Assembly (NCBI GenBank): GCA_003514385.1
Contig: DOQR01000004.1
Span: 297,239 to 361,238, forward strand
Source: Oscillospiraceae bacterium
Lineage (GTDB): Bacteria > Bacillota > Clostridia > Oscillospirales > Acutalibacteraceae
Direction: 5' to 3'
DNA: 64,000 nt
Shown here: in pieces, positions 26,934-34,073 of the stretch
Numbering within the stretch: the stretch's first letter is position 1
Layout: each line of letters opens with the position of its first letter
The notes under the pieces: generated by a model
The model's database searches: none
What the model saw: only the letters and a program-made list of their open reading frames with translations
What the model was told of the DNA's origin: nothing
Program-made: the position numbers and the translations under genes

Positions 26934-28049
26934 TTATTTAAAATACATAAATAACTGACACTTTATCATGCCGTTATATAATTTTCTGCGTTTATCAGCC
27001 TTGCGCCCGAACTCCTGCTCAAAAGTATCGCACGGAGTTATGATGCTATATGACCAGCCGTGGCGGCGTTCAAACACACGGCCCATATCACGATAAAGCG
27101 CGTTTGCCTGCTCGATATCGAGCATACGCTCACCATAGGGCGGGTTGCATATAAGAGTTCCGCGCTCGGTCTGCGGAACGAATTTTTTCAATTCACAGCA
27201 GCGCACGCTGACGAGGTCGTCAACGCCGGCAGCTTCGGCGTTTGCGGCGGTAAGAGCCGCAGCTTCACGGCTGATATCGGAGCCGTAAGCAAAGAAGTCA
27301 TGCGCCTCGCGCTCAAGGTCGCGCGCACGCTCGCGCTCGGTATACCACACATCGCGCGGGATATTGCTCCAGCGCTCGGCGGCAAAGTTGCGGTTGACTC
27401 CGGGGGCGATATTGCGCGCCATCATTGCGCCCTCGATAAGTATCGTGCCCGATCCGCACATGGGGTCATAGAGAGAATGATACGGGCGCAGACGCGAGAA
27501 CCAGCACAGCGACGCAGCAAGAGTCTCTTTTATCGGGGCGTCGTTTGCATTCTGGCGGTATCCCCTCTTATGAAGTCCCGCGCCGGAAGTGTCGAGCATG
27601 AGCGAAACTTTGTTTTTCATTATAGAGAACTGGATCTGATAGACAGGTCCGCTCTCTTCAAACCACTCGATAGAATATTTTTGTTTGAGGCGTTCAACGA
27701 CCGCTTTTTTGATTATCGCCTGGCAGTCGCGCACGCTGAAAAGGTCGGAATCGATGGAATAGCCCTTGACGGGGAACGCATCGTCTGCGCCGATCCATTG
27801 CTCCCACGGGAGGGCGCGTGTGCCCTGAAAAAGCTCCTCGAAGCTATGCGCCTCGAACGAGCCGAGAAGCACAAGCACGCGCTCGGAAAAGCGCGAGCAG
27901 ATATTTGCGCGGGCAAGAATATTTTCGTCGCCGCTGAAAAGCACGCGGCCGTTTTCGGCGCGGACATCCGACGCCTCCATATTTCTGAGCTCTTCGGCTA
28001 TCGGCGCCTCAAGACCCAGCAGACAAGGTACTGCGAAATTTATATCCAT
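26934..28049 (-). CDS. THUMP-domain 23S rRNA N2-guanine methyltransferase (RlmL/YpsC family)
   Basis: Modifies a guanine in 23S rRNA using S-adenosylmethionine. The 371 residues contain an N-terminal ferredoxin-like and THUMP RNA-binding region (about residues 45-160). The methyltransferase domain has motif I DPMCGSGTILIEGA and catalytic motif IV ICNPPYGERM. The segment HKRGYR just before the methyltransferase domain is characteristic of YpsC/RlmL. The C-terminal rlmK-type second domain of E. coli RlmL is absent, as usual in Firmicutes. ATG 28049 is used: the preceding TTG at 28052 gives one more residue only, and AAAGGT lies upstream. Confidence 0.92.
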   Translation of the reverse strand: MDINFAVPCLLGLEAPIAEELRNMEASDVRAENGRVLFSGDENILARANICSRFSERVLVLLGSFEAHSFEELFQGTRALPWEQWIGADDAFPVKGYSIDSDLFSVRDCQAIIKKAVVERLKQKYSIEWFEESGPVYQIQFSIMKNKVSLMLDTSGAGLHKRGYRQNANDAPIKETLAASLCWFSRLRPYHSLYDPMCGSGTILIEGAMMARNIAPGVNRNFAAERWSNIPRDVWYTERERARDLEREAHDFFAYGSDISREAAALTAANAEAAGVDDLVSVRCCELKKFVPQTERGTLICNPPYGERMLDIEQANALYRDMGRVFERRHGWSYSIITPCDTFEQEFGRKADKRRKLYNGMIKCQLFMYFK

Positions 28050-28088
28050 CAAAACTACCTTTCAAAGCTACTTTCATTTTCACATAGT

Positions 28089-28118
28089 ACAAGGGGCGCA
28101 CCAGGGCGCGCCCCTTGT
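28089..28118. other. GC-rich hairpin between hpf and the rRNA methyltransferase gene
   Basis: An 11-bp inverted repeat (ACAAGGGGCGC 28089-28099, GCGCCCCTTGT 28108-28118). It lacks a U-run on either strand, so it may be an RNA stabiliser or a weak terminator of hpf allowing read-through. Confidence 0.45.
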
Positions 28119-28137
28119 TCAGAAAAGCAAATTCAAA

Positions 28138-28665
28138 TCATTCGGCGCTGGGCTCAAGCAGACCGTAGCCGCCGTCGATACGGCAATATACTACGCTGAC
28201 AAGACCTGTTGCCTCATTTATAAACATATAGAACTCGTGGCCGAGCATATTCATCTGAAGAATAGCCTCATCGACCGTCTGCGGCTTGACTGCAACGTGC
28301 TTTGTTCTGACGAGGTCATACTCTTTCTCGTCCGCAACATCCGCGCCGTCATTGAGTTCATCAAATGCGGCGGAGCGCATACGCTTTTCAAGCTTTGTTT
28401 TGTTCTTGCGAATCTGGCGAACGAGCGAATCGACGCATTTATCGAGCGCATCGTTCATATTTTCCGCCCGCTCCTGCGCACGGAATATCATACCGTTGTT
28501 GATAACGGTTATCTCAACTGTCTGACCTGACTTCTCGACAGTGGCGGTGATCTTTGCCTCCGCCTCGTCGCCGAAGAAACGCTCTACCTTGGCAAGCTTT
28601 TTCTCCGCTCTCTCCTTGAATGATTCTCTCGGCGAACACTTGCGTCCAGTAATAACTATTTTCAT
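28138..28665 (-). CDS. hpf: Ribosome hibernation-promoting factor, long form
   Basis: Binds the 30S decoding region in stationary phase and dimerises ribosomes into 100S particles. The 175 residues comprise the N-terminal RaiA/YfiA domain (residues 1-95; ITGRKCSPRESFKERAEKKLAKVERFF), a variable linker, and the C-terminal dimerisation domain (KPQTVDEAILQMNMLGHEFYMF...). This is the long form typical of Firmicutes. The linker is short and acidic (DELNDGADVADEKEYD). It has its own candidate promoter at 28711-28739 and the ribosome binding site AAGGGGC. Confidence 0.96.
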   Translation of the reverse strand: MKIVITGRKCSPRESFKERAEKKLAKVERFFGDEAEAKITATVEKSGQTVEITVINNGMIFRAQERAENMNDALDKCVDSLVRQIRKNKTKLEKRMRSAAFDELNDGADVADEKEYDLVRTKHVAVKPQTVDEAILQMNMLGHEFYMFINEATGLVSVVYCRIDGGYGLLEPSAE

Positions 28666-28710
28666 AATGTCAGCCCCTTAGAATTATTGGAGACTTCTGT
28701 CTCTGATTGT

Positions 28711-28739
28711 ATTGTAGCACATATGACTAAAAAAATAAA
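28711..28739 (-). promoter_or_regulatory. Candidate promoter of hpf
   Basis: Minus strand TTTATT (28734-28739), 17-bp spacer, TACAAT (28711-28716). A good -10 with a weak -35 is compatible with growth-phase control by another factor, which is not identifiable. Confidence 0.5.
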
Positions 28740-28795
28740 GGGTAAAGAGCTGCATTTCTAAAAAATTTACAAATTTTCTATAATAAGGCAAGATA

Positions 28796-29638
28796 TCAGA
28801 CAACTACGGTCACATGGCGGGTAACATGGCAGCCGATATTGACCGCGACGGGCAATCCCGCGATATGGGTCGGGGCAAATTCGACGGCGGCGCTCAGCGC
28901 GGTCGTTTTGCCGCCGAAGCCCTGAGGGCCTATATTGAGGGCATTTGCCTTTTCGAGTATCTCCGATTCCATCGCGGCGTAATACTCATCGGCATTCGGC
29001 TCGCTGACCGGGCGGCAGAGAGCCTTTTTGGCGAGCAGCGCGCACTGCTCGAAATCGCCGCCGATACCGACGCCTATAACCATCGGCGGGCAGGGGTTGC
29101 TCCCCGCGCGGCGAACGACATCGACAACATAATCTATGATATCCTCGCGCGAGGCGGAGGGAGTGAACATTTTAAGCGCGCTCATATTCTCGCTGCCGAA
29201 GCCCTTGGGAGCGACGGTCAGCTCGACTTTATCGCCCTCGACAAGCTCGATATGCAGAACAGCCGGGGTGTTATCGCCGGTATTGACGCGCCTGAGCGGA
29301 TCGGCGACGACCGACTTTCTGAGATAGCCCTCGGTGTAGCCCTTTGCGACTCCGGCGTTGACGGCATCTTTAAAGCTGCCGCCGACAAAGTGGACATCCT
29401 GTCCGACCTTTGCAAAGATAACGGCCATGCCGGTATCCTGACAGATGGGGACATCCAGCTCCTTTGCGGCGCAGAGATTATCGCACAGGCGGCACATTAT
29501 ATCTTTGGGCACATCGTCACTTTCCGTATCGACGCTCTTTTTGATAAGCTCTGCGAGGTCATCGGGCAGAACTTTGTTGGCGCTGATGCACGCGCGGCTG
29601 ACCGCTTCGGTTATGAGGCTGACATCTATCTCACGCAT
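28796..29638 (-). CDS. Fumarate hydratase/tartrate dehydratase alpha-subunit homologue (orphan)
   Basis: Iron-sulfur hydro-lyase subunit of 280 residues, full length for the alpha family (class I fumarase N-terminal region, TtdA). The three cysteine ligands of the [4Fe-4S] cluster are apparent: C66 in ICQDTG, C183 in SNPCPP and C270 in NIGCHVTRH. GIGGDFEQC and GPQGFGGKTTAL are family signatures. The matching beta subunit, normally the next gene, is absent: hpf lies downstream. The ATG at 29638 overlaps the stop of the amidohydrolase gene by 8 bases, so these two are coupled. Either the beta subunit is encoded elsewhere, or this protein acts with another partner. Confidence 0.88.
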   Translation of the reverse strand: MREIDVSLITEAVSRACISANKVLPDDLAELIKKSVDTESDDVPKDIMCRLCDNLCAAKELDVPICQDTGMAVIFAKVGQDVHFVGGSFKDAVNAGVAKGYTEGYLRKSVVADPLRRVNTGDNTPAVLHIELVEGDKVELTVAPKGFGSENMSALKMFTPSASREDIIDYVVDVVRRAGSNPCPPMVIGVGIGGDFEQCALLAKKALCRPVSEPNADEYYAAMESEILEKANALNIGPQGFGGKTTALSAAVEFAPTHIAGLPVAVNIGCHVTRHVTVVV

Positions 29639-30770
29639 TGGACTTTCCCTCCATGAGAATCTCGCCGTCGCCGACAACGAGCAGCGGCTTTGCGAAGAGG
29701 GTCAGCGGGTCGGAATTGAACAGGCTCATATCGGCATCCTTTCCGACTTCGAGCGAGCCGACGCGGTCGGAGATTCCGCACATCTCGGCGGGATTTATAG
29801 TTATGGCTCTCAGCGCGTCCTCATGAGTCATGCCCTCGCGCACAGCAAGTCCCGCGCACAGCGGCAGATACTGGATAGGAATAACCGGATGGTCGGTGAC
29901 TATAGCGGTCTTTACGCCCGCTTTGCTAAGCACGCCCGGGGTTGCGGGGGTGGAATCTTTGAGCTCGGGCTTGCAGCGGTCGCTGATAAGAGGTCCGCTG
30001 AACGCCTTGACTCCGGCTTTCGCGAGTCTGTCGGCAATAAGATGACCCTGAGTGCAGTGGACAACGCAATAATCGAGCCCGAACTCCTCGGCGATACGCA
30101 CGGCGGTGAAGATATCATCGGCGCGGTGGGCGTGAATATGCATCTGCATATGCTCCTCAAACAGCGGAGCGAGAGCTTCGAGCTTCGCGTCGAACTCGCG
30201 GCTCGCCTTATCTTTTTTGATATATTCGCGTGTCTTTGTCAGCTGTTCTCTGATTATCGCGGCGGTCGCCATTCTCGTGCTGGGCGCCATCTTTTTCTCG
30301 TTATAGACGGTCTTGGGATTCTCGCCGAGGGCGAATTTCATCGCGGCGGGAGCCTTGACAATCATATCGTCGATGCACACGCCGTGGGTCTTTATCGCCG
30401 CTATCTGACCGGCTACGGGGTTCGCGCTGCCCGGGCAGGTCAGCACGCAGGTAACACCCGCCTCTCTCGCCTCTTCAAAGCATCTGTCGAGAGCGTTGAC
30501 GGCATCGAGCGCTCTGAGGTTCGGTGTAACGGGGTCGGTCATCTCGTTGCAGTCCTCGCCCTCAAAGGTCAGCGAGTCCTCGGTGATGCCGATATGGGTA
30601 TGGGCATCGATAAATCCGGGATAGAGCGCCGCGCCTTTGGCGTCATAAGCCTCACCCTGCGGGCAGTCTTTCATATCGCCCAGGGAGATTATTTTTTCAT
30701 CAAACTCGATATATCCGTTTTCGATAGTACCGTTCGTTACCGTATGTATAACGGCGTTTTTGATAATCAC
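29631..30770 (-). CDS. Amidohydrolase-family metal-dependent hydrolase
   Basis: A 379-residue cyclic-amidohydrolase-type enzyme. The metal site begins with DAHTHIG near residue 55 (HxH), continues with MHIHAHRADD, CVVHCTQGH, and ends with the aspartate in IVTDHPVIP. The C-terminal composite beta sandwich has the usual GSLEVGKDADMSLF and GDGEILMEG. Imidazolonepropionase, dihydroorotase-like and deaminase members share this pattern, so the substrate is open. Its translational coupling to a fumarase alpha-like subunit is unusual. The S1-domain gene of the yab cluster lies upstream, separated by a terminator. Confidence 0.85.
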   Translation of the reverse strand: MIIKNAVIHTVTNGTIENGYIEFDEKIISLGDMKDCPQGEAYDAKGAALYPGFIDAHTHIGITEDSLTFEGEDCNEMTDPVTPNLRALDAVNALDRCFEEAREAGVTCVLTCPGSANPVAGQIAAIKTHGVCIDDMIVKAPAAMKFALGENPKTVYNEKKMAPSTRMATAAIIREQLTKTREYIKKDKASREFDAKLEALAPLFEEHMQMHIHAHRADDIFTAVRIAEEFGLDYCVVHCTQGHLIADRLAKAGVKAFSGPLISDRCKPELKDSTPATPGVLSKAGVKTAIVTDHPVIPIQYLPLCAGLAVREGMTHEDALRAITINPAEMCGISDRVGSLEVGKDADMSLFNSDPLTLFAKPLLVVGDGEILMEGKSNA

Positions 30771-30794
30771 AAGATCGCTCCTTTTTCTTAAATC

Positions 30795-30817
30795 AAAAAA
30801 GCGGGCTGAACGCCCGC
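30795..30817 (-). terminator. Terminator of the yab/divIC cluster after the S1-domain gene
   Basis: Stem GCGGGC (30801-30806) with GCCCGC (30812-30817), followed on the minus strand by TTTTTTGATTT. The amidohydrolase gene thus probably needs its own promoter or read-through. Confidence 0.88.
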
Positions 30818-30832
30818 CTGATAATACATTTT

Positions 30833-31348
30833 TTACTGTCTGCCGCCGCCGCGCCTCGAATAGCCACCGCTGCGCTTGGAATCGGAAGATCTTTTCAGAT
30901 CGGTCATTTTTTCATCGCTGATCTGCTTGAACTTTGCCATCATATCCTCAAAGGACTGGTTGCCGGAAGTCTCCTGATTGACGGCTTCGACCTGTCTGCC
31001 CTGCTGAGGCGGTCTGCGCTGACCGGAGGACTGCTGATGCGGTCTGTTCTGCTGACCCTGTCTGTCGCCCGAAGGACGGGGTCTGCGCTGAGGACGATCG
31101 CCGCCGTTATTGTCAGCATTGAGCTTCTTTATCGAAAGGGCTATCTTGCCTTCGGGGCTGATCGAAATGACCTTTGCCGTAACTTCCTGGTTTAGCTGCA
31201 AATGCTCTCTGATATCCTTGACATAAGATGTTGAGACCTCGGAAATATGGATCATACCCGTTTTTCCGCCCTCAAGTTCAACAAATGCACCAAAATCGGT
31301 AAGACCGGTCACCTTACCCTTAACAACACTTCCCTGCTCGATCTGCAT
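30833..31348 (-). CDS. yabR: S1-domain RNA-binding protein (YabR family)
   Basis: A 171-residue protein beginning with a canonical S1 RNA-binding domain (residues 1-75: GSVVKGKVTGLTDFGAFVEL, GMIHISEVS, GKIALSIKKL). A Gln/Pro/Arg-rich low-complexity tail (RPQRRPRPSGDRQGQQ...) follows, ending in a GGYSRRGGG basic segment. It corresponds in position and type to Bacillus yabR, downstream of divIC. The start is ATG 31348 (MQIEQGSVVKG), behind a GGGGAG site with a rather long spacer; a longer frame from 31438 overlaps divIC. Likely binds mRNA or ribosomes; the tail may drive RNA condensation. The tail is longer than in Bacillus. Confidence 0.9.
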   Translation of the reverse strand: MQIEQGSVVKGKVTGLTDFGAFVELEGGKTGMIHISEVSTSYVKDIREHLQLNQEVTAKVISISPEGKIALSIKKLNADNNGGDRPQRRPRPSGDRQGQQNRPHQQSSGQRRPPQQGRQVEAVNQETSGNQSFEDMMAKFKQISDEKMTDLKRSSDSKRSGGYSRRGGGRQ

Positions 31349-31370
31349 AATAGTACGCTGCTCCCCTTTT

Positions 31371-31679
31371 TTACTTGTCGGCCGACTGCTGTTCGTTGTA
31401 ATATACCCTTTCATCCGGGAAAACATAGCCGAGTTCACGCCTTGCTATCTGCTCGACATAATCATCGAGATCCGAACTCTTGACAAGCTTTTCAAGCTCC
31501 TCATTCTCGGCTTTTTTATCGGCAAGCTGAGTATTGAGCTGAGCAATGTACTTCTCCTGAGATTTGATATCGGACTGCATGACTATAAAGGATATAAGGA
31601 AATAACACACTGCGACCGCTAACACGATCATCAGTATGGTACTATGCCTTTTTTTGAGTCTGCGCTTTTTTTCCGACAT
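31371..31679 (-). CDS. divIC: Septum formation initiator DivIC/FtsB
   Basis: Bitopic division protein of 102 residues: a basic cytoplasmic N-terminus, one helix (about residues 14-34), a coiled coil (about 36-68, QEKYIAQLNTQLADKKAENEELE) and a short C-terminal domain (EQIARRELGYVFPDERVYY). It forms the DivIC/FtsL/DivIB complex at the septum. The family's glycine-tyrosine segment (ELGYVxPxE) is intact. Its start lies 38 bases inside the yabQ gene in another frame, a large overlap suggesting coupled translation. Position between yabQ and yabR matches Bacillus. Confidence 0.93.
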   Translation of the reverse strand: MSEKKRRLKKRHSTILMIVLAVAVCYFLISFIVMQSDIKSQEKYIAQLNTQLADKKAENEELEKLVKSSDLDDYVEQIARRELGYVFPDERVYYNEQQSADK

Positions 31680-32226
31680 TCTTACGTTTCCCTTTGACCT
31701 TCTGTTTTCTTGCTTTGGGGCATATTTGCCTATTCAAAGTATACAACATATTGCGCCCCTTTTTCAAGAGGTAATTAATATTTTTTTCATTTTTATTTGA
31801 CATTATTCCGTCTTTTTCCTCGGGCGGCGTTAATTTCTGTGATATTTTTTCTTTCAAGCTGCAAAGCGGCTTGCTGACGGCGTCTTTTATCCGCCAAAAG
31901 AGTTTTCTGAGCTTTGACGAAATGAGCAGACCGAGGTGTTTTGCCGCCGCGCCGAGGCTCAGGCGTTCGGCTATCCAGCCGAGCAGCTGCGCCGCGAGAA
32001 TATAGAGCAGGGTGCGCCCGTCATTGAGCACGAGTATAAAACAAAACGAAGCAAAAGCACAGATTATTACATAGAGAATATCGGTCACGAATATGACCTT
32101 GCGCCCGCCCGGCAAAACGGCGCGAACGGCGCACACGGCATCATAGAACACTCCGAGCAGAAAGCCGATGCCGAGCGAATGCAGAAAGACGGATATCTGG
32201 CCGTCCAGCCCCTGGATATACTCCAT
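31642..32226 (-). CDS. yabQ: Spore cortex protein YabQ
   Basis: Membrane protein required for spore cortex formation. The 194 residues start with SVFLHSLGIGFLLGVFYDAVCAVR, the YabQ hallmark, and hold about four helices to residue 110. A basic, lysine-rich cytoplasmic tail (KARKQKVKGKRKNVGKK) follows. The tail is longer than in Bacillus and its 3' end overlaps divIC by 38 bases. The yabP stop and yabQ ATG share a base, so yabP and yabQ are translationally coupled. Expected to be expressed in the mother cell under sigma-E. Confidence 0.92.
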   Translation of the reverse strand: MEYIQGLDGQISVFLHSLGIGFLLGVFYDAVCAVRAVLPGGRKVIFVTDILYVIICAFASFCFILVLNDGRTLLYILAAQLLGWIAERLSLGAAAKHLGLLISSKLRKLFWRIKDAVSKPLCSLKEKISQKLTPPEEKDGIMSNKNEKNINYLLKKGRNMLYTLNRQICPKARKQKVKGKRKNVGKKAQTQKKA

Positions 32227-32507
32227 CAGCGGAACACGCGGCTGAAGAATCCGCCTTTTCCGGGCTGTTCGTCGGAATAGGTCAGCGAATTGACCGTACC
32301 CTCAAGGCTCAGTTCGCCGCTGTCGACATTGAGATTGATTATATGCAGGTCGCTGCCGCGCACGGTCAGCTCCCCCATCTGCGTGAATATCACGACCGTC
32401 TGCTCGTCAAAGCTGTCCACATCGGACACGCCGGAGACGGTCAGGCGATTTCTGTTTTCCATTATAAGATTGTGGGGCAATGCCTGAACTTTGTTTTCTT
32501 CCGTCAT
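32226..32507 (-). CDS. yabP: Sporulation protein YabP
   Basis: A 93-residue YabP/YqfC-family protein required for cortex formation, made of short beta strands: LIMENRNRLTVSGVSDVDSFD, VVIFTQMGELTVRGSDLHI, LSLEGTVNSLTYSD. The order YabP-YabQ is universally linked in endospore formers. Its RBS is GGGAGGTTT before the ATG; the S4-domain gene lies 56 bases upstream on the same strand. The C-terminal GKGGFFSRVFR is typical. Role is known genetically, its biochemistry is not. Confidence 0.94.
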   Translation of the reverse strand: MTEENKVQALPHNLIMENRNRLTVSGVSDVDSFDEQTVVIFTQMGELTVRGSDLHIINLNVDSGELSLEGTVNSLTYSDEQPGKGGFFSRVFR

Positions 32508-32563
32508 AAATAAAACCTCCCGTCCGTTAATAATACGGCGGGAGGCTCTCGATTATGACCGAT

Positions 32564-32803
32564 TTACAGAATTTCGTACATCGCGGCGGCGTCCTCTTTG
32601 CGGACGGTCTCGGCAACATTGAGAACACGCGCACGGGTCACATTCTGGCCCATGGATATTTCAATGACATCGCCGACCTTCACATCATAAGACGCGCGGG
32701 CTATTTTGCCGTTTACCGTGACGTGCTTTGCGTCGCAGACTTCGTTTGCGACGGTGCGGCGCTTTATCAGGCGCGACACCTTAAGATACTGATCAAGTCT
32801 CAT
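32564..32803 (-). CDS. rqcP: S4-domain RNA-binding protein RqcP (YabO/HslR family)
   Basis: A 79-residue S4 RNA-binding protein (MRLDQYLKVSRLIKRRTVANE as the recognition helix). RqcP binds the 50S subunit and works with RqcH in adding alanine tails to stalled nascent chains. Here it keeps its conserved place between mazG and yabP, although the hup gene has been inserted between. ATG 32803 is chosen as the family start; the 8-residue longer frame from 32827 overlaps no clear ribosome binding site. Confidence 0.92.
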   Translation of the reverse strand: MRLDQYLKVSRLIKRRTVANEVCDAKHVTVNGKIARASYDVKVGDVIEISMGQNVTRARVLNVAETVRKEDAAAMYEIL

Positions 32804-32851
32804 AACATTCCGCGGCAAAAGCCGCATCCTTTCAGAACATTAGAACGTTAA

Positions 32852-32877
32852 AAAAATCAGGGGCATTTCTGCCCCTG
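32852..32877 (-). terminator. Terminator of hup
   Basis: Stem CAGGGGCA (32858-32865) with TGCCCCTG (32870-32877), followed on the minus strand by ATTTTTTT. It insulates the highly expressed hup from the downstream yab genes. Confidence 0.9.
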
Positions 32878-32891
32878 AAAAGCCAGCAAAA

Positions 32892-33167
32892 TTATTTTGC
32901 AACCTTGTCCTTAAGGCCCTTGCCGGCCTTGAAAGCGGGAACCTTGCATGCGGGGACATCGATGGTCTCGCCGGTTCTGGGGTTACGGGCAGTCTTAGCT
33001 GCGCGCTCTCTGACCTCGAAAGTGCCGAAGCCTGCGATCTGGATCTTGTCGCCCGATGCGAGAGCATCGCCGATGCAAGCGATAACAGCGTTGACAGCCT
33101 TCTCGGCGGTCTTCTTCTCAAGTCCCTCTTTTGCTGCAACGGCAGCGATAAACTCTGTCTTATTCAT
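32892..33167 (-). CDS. hup: HU-family DNA-binding protein
   Basis: Nucleoid protein of 91 residues that bends DNA as a dimer. The beta-arm motif GFGTFEVRERAAKTARNPRTG is intact, as is the N-terminal dimerisation region (MNKTEFIAAVAAKEGL). A single HU is usual in Firmicutes. It sits within the yabM-mazG-yabO cluster, between mazG and rqcP, followed by its own terminator. This placement next to mazG occurs in many Clostridia. Confidence 0.97.
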   Translation of the reverse strand: MNKTEFIAAVAAKEGLEKKTAEKAVNAVIACIGDALASGDKIQIAGFGTFEVRERAAKTARNPRTGETIDVPACKVPAFKAGKGLKDKVAK

Positions 33168-33233
33168 TACGTGTTTCTCCTTTTGTTTTTTCTTTTCTTT
33201 TTATGCAATGTCCGTTGGACACAGTCATCATTA

Positions 33234-34037
33234 TTATTTTCTGCTCTCCGCCTTGGCTTCATCCCAGAGTTCGTCGAGCTTTTCGAGCGGAGCGGACTCC
33301 ATATCGATGCCGCGCTCGCGCGCAAGCTGTTCGACGCGGATGAAACGGGCTATAAACTTATCGGAAGCCGCAGTCAGCGCCTCTTCGGCATCGCACTTAA
33401 CAAAGCGTGAGACATTGACGGCAGAGAAAAGCAGATCGCCGAGCTCCTCGGAAATATGTTCCTTATCGCCCGATTCGATAGCCTCGGAAAGCTCCTTAGC
33501 CTCCTCGAGCACTTTCTGCTGAGCGCCGGAGACATCGTCCCAGTCAAAGCCGACTGCCGCCGCTTTCTGCTGAATCTTGGTCGCTCTCATAAGCGCGGGA
33601 AGCTCACGCGGGATGCTGAGCATAGGCTCGCTCCCCTTTTTCTGTCCCTTTGAGCGGCGTTTTATGGCGTCCCAGTTATTGAGCACATCGCCGACACCGG
33701 AGACCTCGACCTCGCCGAAAACATGCGGGTGGCGCTCGATGAGCTTTTTGCACACGCCGTCGGTAACATCGCTGAAATCGAAGTTGCCTGCCTCCTGCTC
33801 CATCTGAGAGTGGAACACAACCTGCATGAGCAGATCGCCGAGCTCCTCGGTCATCAGCTCCTTATCGTCCTTGTCGATAGCCTCGATAACTTCGTAGGTC
33901 TCTTCGATAAGGTTCTTTCGGATGCTCATATGAGTCTGCTGTGCATCCCATGGGCAGCCGCCCGGAGCGCGGAGCAGACGCATGATCTCAAGGAGATCGT
34001 TGATATCATATTTTTCTTTCTGCTTAAAGTCTACCAT
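33234..34037 (-). CDS. mazG: Nucleoside triphosphate pyrophosphohydrolase MazG
   Basis: House-cleaning enzyme that converts NTPs to NMPs and pyrophosphate. The 267 residues hold two MazG all-alpha domains. The first (residues 12-130) has CPWDAQQTHMSIRKNLIEETYEVIEAI and EELGDLLMQVVFHSQ with the metal-binding E-x3-E/E-x2-D residues. The second has a similar EEAKELSEAIE and EELGDLLFSAVNVSRF. In Bacillus YabN this domain is fused behind an SAM-methyltransferase-like domain; that N-terminal part is missing here, as in many Clostridia. It follows the flippase gene by 36 bases. Confidence 0.94.
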   Translation of the reverse strand: MVDFKQKEKYDINDLLEIMRLLRAPGGCPWDAQQTHMSIRKNLIEETYEVIEAIDKDDKELMTEELGDLLMQVVFHSQMEQEAGNFDFSDVTDGVCKKLIERHPHVFGEVEVSGVGDVLNNWDAIKRRSKGQKKGSEPMLSIPRELPALMRATKIQQKAAAVGFDWDDVSGAQQKVLEEAKELSEAIESGDKEHISEELGDLLFSAVNVSRFVKCDAEEALTAASDKFIARFIRVEQLARERGIDMESAPLEKLDELWDEAKAESRK

Positions 34038-34073
34038 GTGATCCCCTGTCTGTTTTTATCGGCAAGAAATATT

